64,000 nt of DNA from Bacilli bacterium (GCA_900767825.1 CAAGAN010000020.1:72504-136503); one strand, 5' to 3'; shown: positions 25,210 through 35,243, numbered from the stretch's first letter. A program made the numbers and translations. Notes: generated by a model from the letters alone, not told the origin.

Positions 25210-27119
25210 TAATCAATCCTCGTGAAAATATGATAGTTATAACCTATCGGTCTATATAGCTTCAAAGTAGGCTTGCCATTAGAAACAAATATAGTCGCAT
25301 TTTCAGGGGTTTCGTTTTCATAATCGTTTGAATCGGTAGAATACCCACAGGCATTGCTATTCCAATTGGTTAAGGATAATTGGGCATCTGCAATATAGGC
25401 ATACTTGAATGTATATGTGTCGGTCGTGGAACCATAAATATCTACGCAAACCCCAGCTCCGTTTTCATTAAATGTTAAGGTTCTGCCTTCATATCCAGCC
25501 TTATCACATCTAAATGTATGCCCAACTACATTTGCATTAAACCATTTTAAATCAATCTTTACTTGGCATTCTAAATTAAGAGTCTTACTTATTTCAGGAT
25601 GTGAAATTGACTTAACGGTTATAGAAGTCTTGCCTTCAGTGACTCCAGTTACATTTACTTTTGAAGCGGCTGCATCAAAAGTAACAGATATTATTTCTGG
25701 GTTAGCAGAACTTACTTCTATATCTTGATCAAATCCAGATGGGAATAGTTTGGCCTCGAAAGAAAGGGTATCTCCTAGTGGAACAATGTTATTTGGAATG
25801 GCAAATTGATCAACATAGATTGAAGTTGGCTTTGATGGCTTTACGGTTAAATCTAAATCAATGGTCTTATTATCCCAAACACCATCTTCGCCCTTCCCAA
25901 AGTAAGTGAAAATAATAGTTACTGTTCCTTCTTTTTTAGGCTCGATAATTCCAGTTTTCTCATCAATTGAAGCAATTGCCTTATCGCTAGTAGCAGTTGG
26001 GACTAATGTCTTTAAATCAAAATCGACTGCAGTAGACGGAGTATAAGTAACTGGATAGGCACGTAGATATTGGTTCTTATCTTTATCTAATCTAGTCGCA
26101 TCAACATCATTTCCAAATGTATCAACAAACTTTGCCTCTTTAATCTCGCTTAGGAAATATAAGGTTGGATCAAAAGCATCTTCAGTTGGACTAACTCTAT
26201 CGTTATATTCAATAACGGCTTCAAAAGAATCTTTCTTGACGCTTCTATCTTCCTCGCTACGGTAATCACTAGTTATAGTTTCATATTTAAGCGATGTTAG
26301 TCTTGAATGGTTAACTACAAATACACATGATTCTTCTATTTTGGTAGTCATTCCATCTTCACTAGTCTCATAACTTAATGAGGTTGAATATTTATTTCCT
26401 TCTTCAGTAGGGGTGACTACAAAAGTTTCAACTCCAGTTTGAGTTGCATAGTTATTCATTAAGTTATTTGCAATATAAGTTGCAGTTTTATAAGAGCAAT
26501 CTAAAGTAGAAGCTAATCCTTTGTCTGCTTCTAGAACATAACTTCCTTCTGCTAGGTTATTTGAAATAGCGATGTCTTTATTGGCAACGACGAATTTCCT
26601 TGAAGTAGAAGAATCTCTTAAAGGGAAATTAGAAGATATTTCTGCTGCATATTGAAGATCATAAAGACCGACATTACTGCTATCTTCCCTAATTTTATCG
26701 CTTCTATAGGCAACTCTTTGATTAATCGTATCAAATAGATATTCTTGCTTATTATTTACTAAATCAGTTTTGTATATATTTGTCTGCCCATACCCGCTTA
26801 AATCATTATAGATTTCCCTAGTGATGGTCTTTTTGGTAATGGTCTTGTCATCTCTATTGCTAATTTCAATTGCAGTTTCTTTTGAAGCGAAGTCACCTTC
26901 GTTACTTCTATATAAGCCTGCTAATTGCTTAACCGCATCATTAAAGCTAATTGTCTTTTCTTCTCCAGTTGAACTTGATTCAGTTACTGTCTCAGTTGTA
27001 GTGGTTTCCTTGCTAGTATTTGTATCTTCTTCACTAGAAGATTGACTAGAAGTTGGCTTACATCCAATTAAGACGATGGATGATAATGCAAGTAATGTGA
27101 CTCTTAATTCTTTTTTCAT
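25209..27119 (-). CDS. Surface lipoprotein with bacterial Ig-like domains
   Basis: 636 residues. The signal peptide has lipobox VLIGC (Cys20), then a long Ser/Thr/Glu linker. The N-terminal half is unrecognised. Residues about 350-530 contain two Ig-like (Big_2-type) domains with SDKAIASIDEKTGIIEPKKEGTVTIIF and ANPEIISVTFDAAASKVNVTGVTEGKTSITV. A C-terminal domain of about 110 residues (VGHTFRCDKAGYEGRTLTF, then YHIFTRID) follows. Probably displayed on the cell surface as a stalked binding protein. A promoter (TTGACT, 18 bases, TAATAC) and an AGGT ribosome-binding site precede it. Confidence 0.8.
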   Translation of the reverse strand: MKKELRVTLLALSSIVLIGCKPTSSQSSSEEDTNTSKETTTTETVTESSSTGEEKTISFNDAVKQLAGLYRSNEGDFASKETAIEISNRDDKTITKKTITREIYNDLSGYGQTNIYKTDLVNNKQEYLFDTINQRVAYRSDKIREDSSNVGLYDLQYAAEISSNFPLRDSSTSRKFVVANKDIAISNNLAEGSYVLEADKGLASTLDCSYKTATYIANNLMNNYATQTGVETFVVTPTEEGNKYSTSLSYETSEDGMTTKIEESCVFVVNHSRLTSLKYETITSDYRSEEDRSVKKDSFEAVIEYNDRVSPTEDAFDPTLYFLSEIKEAKFVDTFGNDVDATRLDKDKNQYLRAYPVTYTPSTAVDFDLKTLVPTATSDKAIASIDEKTGIIEPKKEGTVTIIFTYFGKGEDGVWDNKTIDLDLTVKPSKPTSIYVDQFAIPNNIVPLGDTLSFEAKLFPSGFDQDIEVSSANPEIISVTFDAAASKVNVTGVTEGKTSITVKSISHPEISKTLNLECQVKIDLKWFNANVVGHTFRCDKAGYEGRTLTFNENGAGVCVDIYGSTTDTYTFKYAYIADAQLSLTNWNSNACGYSTDSNDYENETPENATIFVSNGKPTLKLYRPIGYNYHIFTRID

Positions 27120-27161
27120 AATTGTTACCTGGTTAGTTAAATGAAATATTTAATATCTAGA

Positions 27162-27191
27162 GTATTAGAAAGCAAATAGAAAACTAGTCAA
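27162..27191 (-). promoter_or_regulatory. Promoter of the Ig-like lipoprotein pair
   Basis: On the minus strand TTGACT (27186-27191), 18-base spacer, TAATAC (27162-27167). The predicted leader of about 35 bases contains AGGT before the ATG at 27119. Confidence 0.5.
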
Positions 27192-27227
27192 CTCTTTTTT
27201 ATAGTTTTGATTTATATTTTGCTTAAT

Positions 27228-28556
27228 TTACCAATCAAGAGAATCAATATTTGTTAAAAAGTCCATCAAACTTATTCTTAAGAACCCTTCTTTGGTGTAG
27301 TAATGGAGCCCTTCGTTTTTGACTACGATTACTTTTTTAAAAGAATCTGGAATATTTCTAATGGATTCGTATTCTTGCTCTTTTTTCTTTTCGTTTCCAA
27401 TTTCTAATGCGACTTGCACGTAATAGGTTTTACTTCCTTTATTGGCTACAAAATCGCATTCAGTGTCTTTTTCTGCATATATCCAGTTGCCATTCTTGTC
27501 TTTTCGATTTGTTTTTTCTTTGATCTTAACAACTCCTACATCGACATTAAATCCACGGTAACGGAGCTCATTAAAAACAATGTTTTCTATTATGTCGGTT
27601 TCATCTATTTCCCTATAGTTTAATATGGCATTTCTTATCCCAATGTCTTCGAAATAGATTTTATAGGGAGAACCGATGTATGCCCTTCCTTTAATATCGT
27701 AACGTAAGGCTTTTTTTAATAGAAAAGCATCCTCGAACCACTCAATGTAGTTGCCTATTACGTTTCTAGATAAGGAAATATTGTATCTGGCTTTGAAGGT
27801 ATTTTCTATTCTTGTTGGGTTTATAGGCGTTGAAATCATCGATGCTATTGCTTCTAGGGTTTCATCTAGATTCTCTTCTTCTACCTTTGGATGACGAGCT
27901 TTTACATCGCTAAGATATGTATCTTTATAAATGCTTATAGATTGCGATACTTTTTCTTCATCATTAGTTTGAAGCTGTACTAAAGGAATGCCTCCATATC
28001 TTTCATATACACTAAATGCATCATTTTTATTTAAATCAACCCCAGTCAAGAATTCAGAGAAAGTAAGTGGTAATAAGTGGATACGAGAACTACGACCTCC
28101 GAATTCTGTATCAATTTCTGAAGAAAGCAAATGCGAATTGCTTCCTGTTACATATATTTCGTATTCTTCGTGCCTAACAAATCCATTTAAGACCCTTACA
28201 AAGTTTTCTAGATTTTGTATTTCGTCAAGGAGCAAGTAATATTTTCCAGGATTTTTAGTTAATTGTTTGATGTACGAAAGGAATTTCCTGTCATTAACCA
28301 CTTGCTGTCCGTCAATAGTTTTAGTAGTAGGCTGATCAATTAAATATACATCAAGCAAAGTAATGTCATCTTCGCTATCGAATGCAAATCTTATTATTTG
28401 GCTCTTGTTTACCTTCTTTTCATTTAAAAGATAGTTATAGAAAATAGTGTTCAAAAGATAAGATTTTCCGCTTCTTCTAATTCCGGTAATGACTTTAATT
28501 AAATGGTTTCCTTCTAAGTCGATTAATTTATTTAAATACTTATCTCTTTTAAACAT
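27228..28556 (-). CDS. AAA-type ATPase, DUF4143 family
   Basis: 442 residues. The N-terminal ATPase domain has Walker A GIRRSGKSYL and Walker B KYYLLLDEIQNLE, with the sensor-like stretch YEIYVTGSNSHLLSSE. The C-terminal half (about 250-442) is DUF4143, with the conserved DIGIRNAIL, IENIVFNELRYRGFNVDVG and ECDFVANKG. These stand-alone ATPases are very common in gut anaerobes and archaea; their function is unknown, although the C-terminus resembles a restriction-endonuclease-like fold. It has its own promoter region containing inverted repeats and is unlinked to the flanking lipoproteins. Confidence 0.92.
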   Translation of the reverse strand: MFKRDKYLNKLIDLEGNHLIKVITGIRRSGKSYLLNTIFYNYLLNEKKVNKSQIIRFAFDSEDDITLLDVYLIDQPTTKTIDGQQVVNDRKFLSYIKQLTKNPGKYYLLLDEIQNLENFVRVLNGFVRHEEYEIYVTGSNSHLLSSEIDTEFGGRSSRIHLLPLTFSEFLTGVDLNKNDAFSVYERYGGIPLVQLQTNDEEKVSQSISIYKDTYLSDVKARHPKVEEENLDETLEAIASMISTPINPTRIENTFKARYNISLSRNVIGNYIEWFEDAFLLKKALRYDIKGRAYIGSPYKIYFEDIGIRNAILNYREIDETDIIENIVFNELRYRGFNVDVGVVKIKEKTNRKDKNGNWIYAEKDTECDFVANKGSKTYYVQVALEIGNEKKKEQEYESIRNIPDSFKKVIVVKNEGLHYYTKEGFLRISLMDFLTNIDSLDW

Positions 28557-28895
28557 ATGGCTTTCACTTTCTTTCAGTACTGAGACTTTTGTTAAGTTAA
28601 TTATAAACGAATACTTCTTTTAGTGAAAGCATATCCTTAACAAAAAGCACAGTACTGAGGAAAACTGTAAGGCAAACAGGCAATTTACTTTTGACTTTGT
28701 GTCATTTTCGGCTGAAATTACTTTTGATTTTGTGCATTTTCACATTTGCATTTTTGCTAAAAAACGGCTTGTTATCGAATAAAAGAGTTTGAAGATATAT
28801 TGCTTTTGATATCATTTCATAAAATGTTATTCGATCCATCAATGCCTTGACAGCGTATTTCTTTGTTGTAACTTATCTCTTCGTAAGGAGATTGT
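28557..28895. promoter_or_regulatory. Repeat-rich intergenic region upstream of the DUF4143 gene
   Basis: No gene. It contains two copies of CAGTACTGAG (28575-28584, 28650-28659), an inverted pair GCTTTCACT / AGTGAAAGC (28560-28568, 28622-28630) and an inverted pair CTTTTGTTAAG / CTTAACAAAAAG (28586-28596, 28636-28647). Then comes a degenerate direct repeat around TTACTTTTGAxTTTGTG (28685-28709, 28718-28741). TTGACA (28847-28852), 16 bases, TAACTT form a probable promoter for the lipoprotein gene at 28896, which has AAGGAG before its ATG. Confidence 0.5.
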
Positions 28896-29819
28896 ATGCC
28901 TAGATTAATTAAACCCTTAATAATAACTCTTCTATCTATTTCTTTGTTTTCCTGTACGAATAATAGCAGTGATTCTTCTTCGATTGAAACTACCCCGTCT
29001 TTTATGAATGAAGAATTAGCTATAACTCCCATTTCATCTATTTATCCAGGGGAACAAATCCAACTAGAAGCAAAGAAAGGTAATAAAAAAGTAGATGCAA
29101 CTTTTGAATTGATTAATCCTAGCAAGACATCTACTTTAACTAGTGATGGCCTATTTTATGCAGGGACTACTCCTGGTACATATCAAATAAAGGCCAGCTT
29201 TGAATCAGAAGTATCCAATATAGAAGTAGTTGTGGATACTCCTATTTTAGATGATGAAGTGCTTGATATTCCTGTCTCTTATAAAACTAGTCTTAAATTA
29301 GAAGGCTCTTTAGCAGGCGCTCTAGCAGTAAAAGAAGTATCGGTTGAATTTGTTAAAGATAAAGGCATGTTTATTAGCCTTGGCAATGGGGGAGTCTATA
29401 TTGAAGATGGGGTTTGTTATAACTATCTAGTCGAGGATAATAAGGCTACATTTACATATGAGACTGATAAAGACAAAGAAGCTACTCCTGAAGTAATAAA
29501 TGCAACATTTGATCTAAAAGGTGCGATTAATTCATCCCGTTATGAATATCTTACTTACTTAAAATCTAGCAATGAATTCATATTCCAGATGAACAAAGAA
29601 GCTGCGAATAATACAGTTGCTGAATATGGATTATTCTTCTATATGGGTTTATTGCAAATGGAAGTTAATGCAGCTGTTATAGGAATTAATCCAACTGATT
29701 TTACTTTTACCAATCTATATGGAGTAAAAGAAGGGAAATTATACAATCTCAATTTGACTCCAATTGAAAAATTATCAGTTGAACCGATAGTAGGCGTTCA
29801 TTCTTCCAAAACTGCTTAA
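28896..29819 (+). CDS. Surface lipoprotein with Ig-like domain (paralogue 1)
   Basis: 307 residues. The signal peptide ends in lipobox SLFSC (Cys20). Residues about 45-115 form a compact Ig-like domain (ISSIYPGEQIQLEAKKG, then SDGLFYAGTTPGTYQIKASFESEVSNIEVVV). The rest is a beta-rich domain of about 170 residues that matches the lipoprotein encoded next, for example YKTSLKLEGSLAGALAVKEVSVEFVKDKGMFIS against WRATVALEGETDEIQTVGTVEFVEGKGVSIT. It is followed by a terminator. Function unknown. Confidence 0.75.
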   Translation: MPRLIKPLIITLLSISLFSCTNNSSDSSSIETTPSFMNEELAITPISSIYPGEQIQLEAKKGNKKVDATFELINPSKTSTLTSDGLFYAGTTPGTYQIKASFESEVSNIEVVVDTPILDDEVLDIPVSYKTSLKLEGSLAGALAVKEVSVEFVKDKGMFISLGNGGVYIEDGVCYNYLVEDNKATFTYETDKDKEATPEVINATFDLKGAINSSRYEYLTYLKSSNEFIFQMNKEAANNTVAEYGLFFYMGLLQMEVNAAVIGINPTDFTFTNLYGVKEGKLYNLNLTPIEKLSVEPIVGVHSSKTA

Positions 29820-29906
29820 AAATCCCTTATTAATTATCGATTTCAATTATTTTTCCTATATTAACCTTAAAATAACTTAAAAACATGTATAAAGGTATAT
29901 TTGCCT

Positions 29907-29934
29907 AAAAAGTCCCTTGAAATGGGGATTTTTT
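29907..29934 (+). terminator. Rho-independent terminator after lipoprotein paralogue 1
   Basis: AAAAAGTCCC, 8-base loop, GGGATTTTTT: a 10-bp stem with one G-T pair whose 3' arm supplies the T-run. It lies about 90 bases past the stop codon. Confidence 0.7.
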
Positions 29935-30024
29935 ATTAACTTTGGTAAAAATATTGTAAATATTCGTTGTTGACTACTTTTATACCAAATTTAACTTATG
30001 GAAATCAAAGCGAAAGGAGCTTGC

Positions 30025-31110
30025 ATGAAAAATAATTATAAATTGGTATTATGTTTGGCTTCTTCCTTGCTCCTAATGGGTTGTGGAAACTCGAGAAGTA
30101 GTTCTACTACAGAAGATACCGGGACAAGCGAAGTAACAAATACAGATACTAAAGTTAGTACGACTGAAACAACTACCCAAACAACTGAAGAAGTAGTTGT
30201 TACTATTGATGAGGTCGCACCTCTTTTACCTGGGAAGAGTGTTCAGTTAGTCGCTAAAGTCAAAGGGGAAGCAGTTGCTGCTGCTTGGGAAATGGTTACA
30301 ACAGGTACCGAATGCGAAGTTAGCGCAACTGGCTTATTCAAAGCAGGTGCTTATGCAGGACAAGTTGAAGTAAAGGCTAGTTATGAAGGGGCTAGCGCGA
30401 CTACTAAAGTTACTGTTGCTGCGCCAACTCTAGATGCTAGTAAAATCAATGTTCCTTCTTCTTGGAGAGCTACAGTTGCTCTAGAAGGGGAAACTGACGA
30501 AATACAAACTGTCGGAACTGTAGAATTTGTCGAAGGCAAAGGTGTCTCGATAACTTCTACTTCTGAAAAGAAGAGTGTTGGTTATCTAATCGAAGAAGGC
30601 GAAGTCTATCAATTCCAAGGAGATTTAACCAAGGCTACATTCAATTATGTTGCTAATAAGATTTCTCCAACAACTACAAAAGAAGACATTGCCAAGTTAT
30701 TTAGTTTAAGCGCTGCCGTCCGTGTCGATGAACTAAAATTCTTCGGCTTAAACGAAGAAAACAATACTTATGAATTTGATCCTCATTATAGTGAAACATA
30801 TGAAGATTCTGCTATTGAATCATTAGTGTATTTTTTCTCTCTCGATAAGCTTGGATTCAATTCATTCACTGTTATTTTCGATGCCGAAACACTTGCGTTT
30901 AAAGATATTGCCCTTCTTGCTTTAGATGATGAAGAACAAGAAACCGCTAGAATAGAATTAGGTATTACTGCTATCGAAGATTTCTCTATTACTGTTACGG
31001 GTGAACATGTTAGCGATGGTGGAGAAGGTGAAGGCGGAGTTACTGAACCATTCGAACCAGATCCAGTTACACCTACCCCTGATGCCCCAGCTACTGGAGA
31101 AGGAGAATAA
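30025..31110 (+). CDS. Surface lipoprotein with Ig-like domain (paralogue 2)
   Basis: 361 residues from the ATG at 30025, chosen because AAAGGAG lies just upstream; an in-frame ATG at 29998 would add nine residues before the signal peptide and has no such site. Lipobox LLMGC is followed by a Thr-rich linker, an Ig-like domain (VAPLLPGKSVQLVAKVKG, then SATGLFKAGAYAGQVEVKASY) and the same second domain as the preceding lipoprotein. It ends in a Gly/Glu/Pro-rich tail (EPDPVTPTPDAP), probably a spacer. Five bases separate it from the next gene, so they are cotranscribed. Confidence 0.8.
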   Translation: MKNNYKLVLCLASSLLLMGCGNSRSSSTTEDTGTSEVTNTDTKVSTTETTTQTTEEVVVTIDEVAPLLPGKSVQLVAKVKGEAVAAAWEMVTTGTECEVSATGLFKAGAYAGQVEVKASYEGASATTKVTVAAPTLDASKINVPSSWRATVALEGETDEIQTVGTVEFVEGKGVSITSTSEKKSVGYLIEEGEVYQFQGDLTKATFNYVANKISPTTTKEDIAKLFSLSAAVRVDELKFFGLNEENNTYEFDPHYSETYEDSAIESLVYFFSLDKLGFNSFTVIFDAETLAFKDIALLALDDEEQETARIELGITAIEDFSITVTGEHVSDGGEGEGGVTEPFEPDPVTPTPDAPATGEGE

Positions 31111-31115
31111 TTATT

Positions 31116-34100
31116 ATGAAAAAGAAAACATTATTAATAGTCTCTACCTCCTTTGCCCTTGGAGTTGGAGTTATCGGGTCCGGCGTTGGTGTTTTGTTAC
31201 ATCAAAAAGCTAGCACTCCTGGCGTTATGGAAGATGCTACTCTTCCTAGCGATGAAATCGGAGCAAGGGTTAGACTCGGTGCCGAAGGTGATGCGGCTAC
31301 TGATCCAACTGTAGTTGCCCCAACTTTCGTCAGCACTCTTGGATATAGATTAATTGATGAAGAAAGCGGTGCTAAATCAATCCGTGTCTATGCCGTTTTG
31401 AATGGATATAAAGGATTAAATAGCGCTTCCGTTACTAGAAAAGTCGAAGATTCAACTGGTGCTTCCGTAATGAAAGAAAAGACTATCGAATTTGGATATG
31501 TCTATTCTTCAATTAAAGATGCTGAATCCGTTACTTGGGATGATGCTTTACCAGCAGAAACCGATACAACCAAGAATTACTTTGTTGTATTCACTTTAAA
31601 GAATATTCCAGAAGCTCACTGGCTAGATAAATTAAGCGTTACCTTTGCTGTTGATAATGGCGCAATCGTTAAAAGTGCCGAAGCCCTTGCTAATGTCAAA
31701 GGCTTAATGGAACAAGAAGTTGGCGTTGGTGTTACTCTTGCTCAAGCTGAAAGTGGTGTTATCTTTGCCATGAAGGAAAATGCTGTCATCACTGAAGCTG
31801 TCGTTCCTGAAAATTATTATACATATGAAGGGCATGTTGCTACCTATGTCGGCAAAGTCACTAGATTAGGTAATCCAGATAACGATATGTCTGGCGCTTT
31901 CGAAAACTGCTATTCTTTAACTAGCGTTACTTTGCCTGATACCATAGCTGAAATGGGTGGTTATACCTTTAGTTCTCCAAAGCTGACAAGCGTTAGACTC
32001 CCACGTGATTTGAGAACTGTCAGCGATAATTGCTGGAAAAATAATTCTGTTAAAACAATATATTGGGATGCTGTAAATTTCGTTAATGATAAAAACGCCA
32101 CTCTTACAGGGCAATTAGATGAAGTTATTGTTTCCGAAAACGTTCAATCCTTGCCTAATGCATTCCTTTACGAAACTTCTTCAGTTAAAAAAGTAAGATA
32201 TAAAGGAACAATTGCCCAGTGGGAAGCTTTGAAGACTAATGAAAATAAAAACAATGGTTTGTTTATTGACAATGTGATTGCTTCCGATAATGCTTATACT
32301 GTTACTTATCATTTACCAGAAGGGGTTACTTTAAATGGTCAATCTGGTGAAATCCAAGCCGAATTTGTTAAAGGCAAAGTTGTTGATTATGGAATGGCTT
32401 TAAAAGACGGATTGAAGTTCGATGGTTGGTATACCGATGAAGCTTTATCAACTCCATTAGATACAACAACCCCAGCAACAGCCAACTTAGATCTATACCC
32501 TAAGTTTGTTGAATTTGGCCCTGGTATTTCTGAAGCTAAGCCAATTGTCTTAGGCGAAGATAACAAGACATTTACCGAAACCTTGGTTCCTGGATATGAA
32601 GAAGTTTACTTCAAATATACTGCTCCAGCCGATGCAGCTGCTGGATGGCGTTATGTTAGAATCAACAAAGATACATCCGTAACAAATACCGATTTGTCTG
32701 TTGACATATCTTCTTTGGGAAGTCAGAAATTATTCTTCTATAAAGATTCTATTTCCGATGCTAACGCTATTGCAGAATCATCTTCAACGGCGCTTACAGA
32801 TACCAAAAAAGTTCAAAAAATCGGCGGAGATGAAGGCTATAAGAGAGTCTGGGTCGAACCAGGACAAACTTACGTTATTGTTGCTGATGCTTATTACAAC
32901 ACCTATTACACAGAAAGGCATTGGTATGGTAATTTGGTAATTGAATGGATCAAGGCTGAAAATGATACGGTTGCTACTGCATTAAATATTGCTTTCCAGG
33001 AGGAAAAAGATATTAAACCTGCTTTTAAAGGGGCTCCTATTCCTCTATATAAATACACCTCGACTGCAGACAAAACTGTTGCCATGTATTTAACTAGTCA
33101 TAATCAATTAAGCGGTTCGTTGTCTTGTTTTGATCTAACAAGTGGAACCCCGGTTGAGATTGATTCTGTTGGTTCGAAATATCAGTCTGGAGCTGCTATT
33201 ACCGAAAATAAGAAAACTATTAATTTTGAAGCAAATCATACTTATGTTTTCAGTGTTGAGGCTTATGATGCCGCTACTGATGAAAAGTATCTATCCTTCA
33301 GGATTGATAACCCACCAGCTGGCGGAGAACTATCTAATCCAATTGCCTATACATTCGGAAGCGAAGTAACCGTCGAACAAATTGGCGGACTAGATGTATT
33401 CTATTCATTTACTATAGAAGCCGAACAAACCGTTAGTATTTCAATTGACAAAGGCTCTTCTTACAATGCTAAATACTTGAAACTTCTTGGTACTGATGGA
33501 ACTGAAGTTGCAGATGCAGGAGCTGAAGTTCCTGAAGAGGAATATAGCTATGGATGGGACTCATCGGAAAGTTATTATGGAAGAAATCCATTAACGATAA
33601 CTAAAAAATTGGCTCCTGGAACTTATATTATTAAGACTGGCTATGCGTCTGGATATTCCTTTACTAGCTTCAAATTGACATCTAAAGTCATGCAACCAGG
33701 CGAAACTATTAGTGATCCTTTGACTGCTGAAGTTAATGCTGAAGGTGTTGCTACACTTAACGCTACTAGCGCTGGTACATTCTATCAAATAAGCGCTACA
33801 CAAGCCGGCTTTATGAAACTTGATGTTACTGCTGCAGGCAGTGGTAAGCTTTATTTAGTCGATAGCACTGGAAAGACAATCTCTTCGGCTGCTAATGGCG
33901 AATCCTTCTATAAGAGTGTCAGTATTGGCGATACCCTTCTATTAAAAGCAGGCGATTCTGCCGATACATTGACTGTTGCCGTTTCTTATATAGCTGAGAT
34001 CCATGATGGTAAGAGCCAAGAAACTGCTTATGATCTTGATTTCTCTGCTGGAGAGACTGTAAATGTTAAATTCGCAACTGGTAATACAGTTTCAAATGGA

Positions 34101-35231
34101 GTCTATTTCAAATTCACGGTTAATCAAACTGGTACCTATAGGCTTTATACAAATAATGCGAGTGTAGATACTAGAGCTGTTGCCGTTTATGAAGGACTTG
34201 GCAATACTCAAGTTAAAGGTACATTTGCCGGTGATGATAATGGCAAACACGTGCCTTATACTCAATATAAGTATGATACCTATAACGAAATGCCACTAGA
34301 AGCTGGTAAGACTTATTACCTTTCTATGAATTTCGGTGCCAATAGCACTGGCATAGATATTCTTCTTGGTTTAGGCTTGTTAGGAGAAGGTGACATGGTT
34401 TCCACTCCTATTGCAAAGACTTGGACCGAAAATACCATGACCATTGCTGGCAATTTAGGCCCTAAATTCTATTCATTCACCGAAACAGAAACCGGGACAT
34501 ATGACATCACTTCATCTTCTTCTATAGAAGGTGTCACTCCTACAGTTACAATTTATGAAAACGGTAAAGAGGTAACTGGCCAAGGCGCTCAAAAGAATCG
34601 TTTTGATTTTGTAGTCGGCAAGACTTATGTTGTTAAAGTTTTGACTGATAAAGCAGCAGATGTCACCATTACTAGAGCTGTTCATGTTGGTGCCTTTACA
34701 GGCTCTCCTGTAATTGGCCAATATATGGGTGCTAATAACGGAAGAAGCTATTACAAGGTTACAGTCACTTCCGACACCGTAGCCTTTGAATCGCGTGCCG
34801 GAGTTGAACCAACATCTGGTCCTACCACCGTTGATGGAATTACTTCATTTAGTGATTCTGAAAGGAGCTATTACAGCAACGGAACTGATATGGTTGTTAA
34901 AAATGGTACTGCATTTATGTTCCTCTCCAAGAGACAAACAACTTATGATGCCAGTGTTATTAGCGGCCAAATTGGACAAACTAGTGGTGCAACTTGGACT
35001 TCTGGTACTACCATTCAATCTATCGCGATTGATGGTGGATCTAGAATCTACTCAGTCATCAAGGATGGAACAATCTACTTCGATGCCACAGTTGAATTCG
35101 CTGCTGACAATGTAGGCGATATTAAATCCTCTACTAAGCCATTCACTGTAAAAGATGCTTCTGGAACTGTTATTGGAACATTTAACGCCAGTAACGGAAC
35201 CTTAACCGAAGCAACTTCTCCAGCTGCTTAA
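31116..35231 (+). CDS. Giant surface protein with LRR_5, InlB-like and PPC-like domains
   Basis: 1371 residues. The N-terminus (LLIVSTSFALGVGVIGSGVGVLL) is a signal or membrane anchor without a lipobox Cys, and there is no LPxTG motif. Residues about 230-390 are BspA-type leucine-rich repeats (CYSLTSVTLPDTIAEMGG, KLTSVRLPRDL). Residues about 390-470 are an InlB/Listeria-Bacteroides type beta-grasp repeat (VTYHLPEGVTLNG, KFDGWYTDEALSTPL, LDLYPKF). The remainder is at least five beta-sandwich modules of about 120 residues of the form 'SNPIAYTF...FYSFTIEAEQTVSISID', resembling PPC (bacterial pre-peptidase C-terminal) domains. Adhesion or glycan/host-surface binding is likely. A strong terminator follows the gene. 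Confidence 0.82.
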   Translation: MKKKTLLIVSTSFALGVGVIGSGVGVLLHQKASTPGVMEDATLPSDEIGARVRLGAEGDAATDPTVVAPTFVSTLGYRLIDEESGAKSIRVYAVLNGYKGLNSASVTRKVEDSTGASVMKEKTIEFGYVYSSIKDAESVTWDDALPAETDTTKNYFVVFTLKNIPEAHWLDKLSVTFAVDNGAIVKSAEALANVKGLMEQEVGVGVTLAQAESGVIFAMKENAVITEAVVPENYYTYEGHVATYVGKVTRLGNPDNDMSGAFENCYSLTSVTLPDTIAEMGGYTFSSPKLTSVRLPRDLRTVSDNCWKNNSVKTIYWDAVNFVNDKNATLTGQLDEVIVSENVQSLPNAFLYETSSVKKVRYKGTIAQWEALKTNENKNNGLFIDNVIASDNAYTVTYHLPEGVTLNGQSGEIQAEFVKGKVVDYGMALKDGLKFDGWYTDEALSTPLDTTTPATANLDLYPKFVEFGPGISEAKPIVLGEDNKTFTETLVPGYEEVYFKYTAPADAAAGWRYVRINKDTSVTNTDLSVDISSLGSQKLFFYKDSISDANAIAESSSTALTDTKKVQKIGGDEGYKRVWVEPGQTYVIVADAYYNTYYTERHWYGNLVIEWIKAENDTVATALNIAFQEEKDIKPAFKGAPIPLYKYTSTADKTVAMYLTSHNQLSGSLSCFDLTSGTPVEIDSVGSKYQSGAAITENKKTINFEANHTYVFSVEAYDAATDEKYLSFRIDNPPAGGELSNPIAYTFGSEVTVEQIGGLDVFYSFTIEAEQTVSISIDKGSSYNAKYLKLLGTDGTEVADAGAEVPEEEYSYGWDSSESYYGRNPLTITKKLAPGTYIIKTGYASGYSFTSFKLTSKVMQPGETISDPLTAEVNAEGVATLNATSAGTFYQISATQAGFMKLDVTAAGSGKLYLVDSTGKTISSAANGESFYKSVSIGDTLLLKAGDSADTLTVAVSYIAEIHDGKSQETAYDLDFSAGETVNVKFATGNTVSNGVYFKFTVNQTGTYRLYTNNASVDTRAVAVYEGLGNTQVKGTFAGDDNGKHVPYTQYKYDTYNEMPLEAGKTYYLSMNFGANSTGIDILLGLGLLGEGDMVSTPIAKTWTENTMTIAGNLGPKFYSFTETETGTYDITSSSSIEGVTPTVTIYENGKEVTGQGAQKNRFDFVVGKTYVVKVLTDKAADVTITRAVHVGAFTGSPVIGQYMGANNGRSYYKVTVTSDTVAFESRAGVEPTSGPTTVDGITSFSDSERSYYSNGTDMVVKNGTAFMFLSKRQTTYDASVISGQIGQTSGATWTSGTTIQSIAIDGGSRIYSVIKDGTIYFDATVEFAADNVGDIKSSTKPFTVKDASGTVIGTFNASNGTLTEATSPAA

Positions 35232-35243
35232 AAAACATAGCAA

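Noticed and set aside
29998..30000. ATG at 29998 as the start of the second lipoprotein paralogue
   Set aside because: AAAGGAG lies between it and the ATG at 30025, and the signal peptide starts naturally at 30025.
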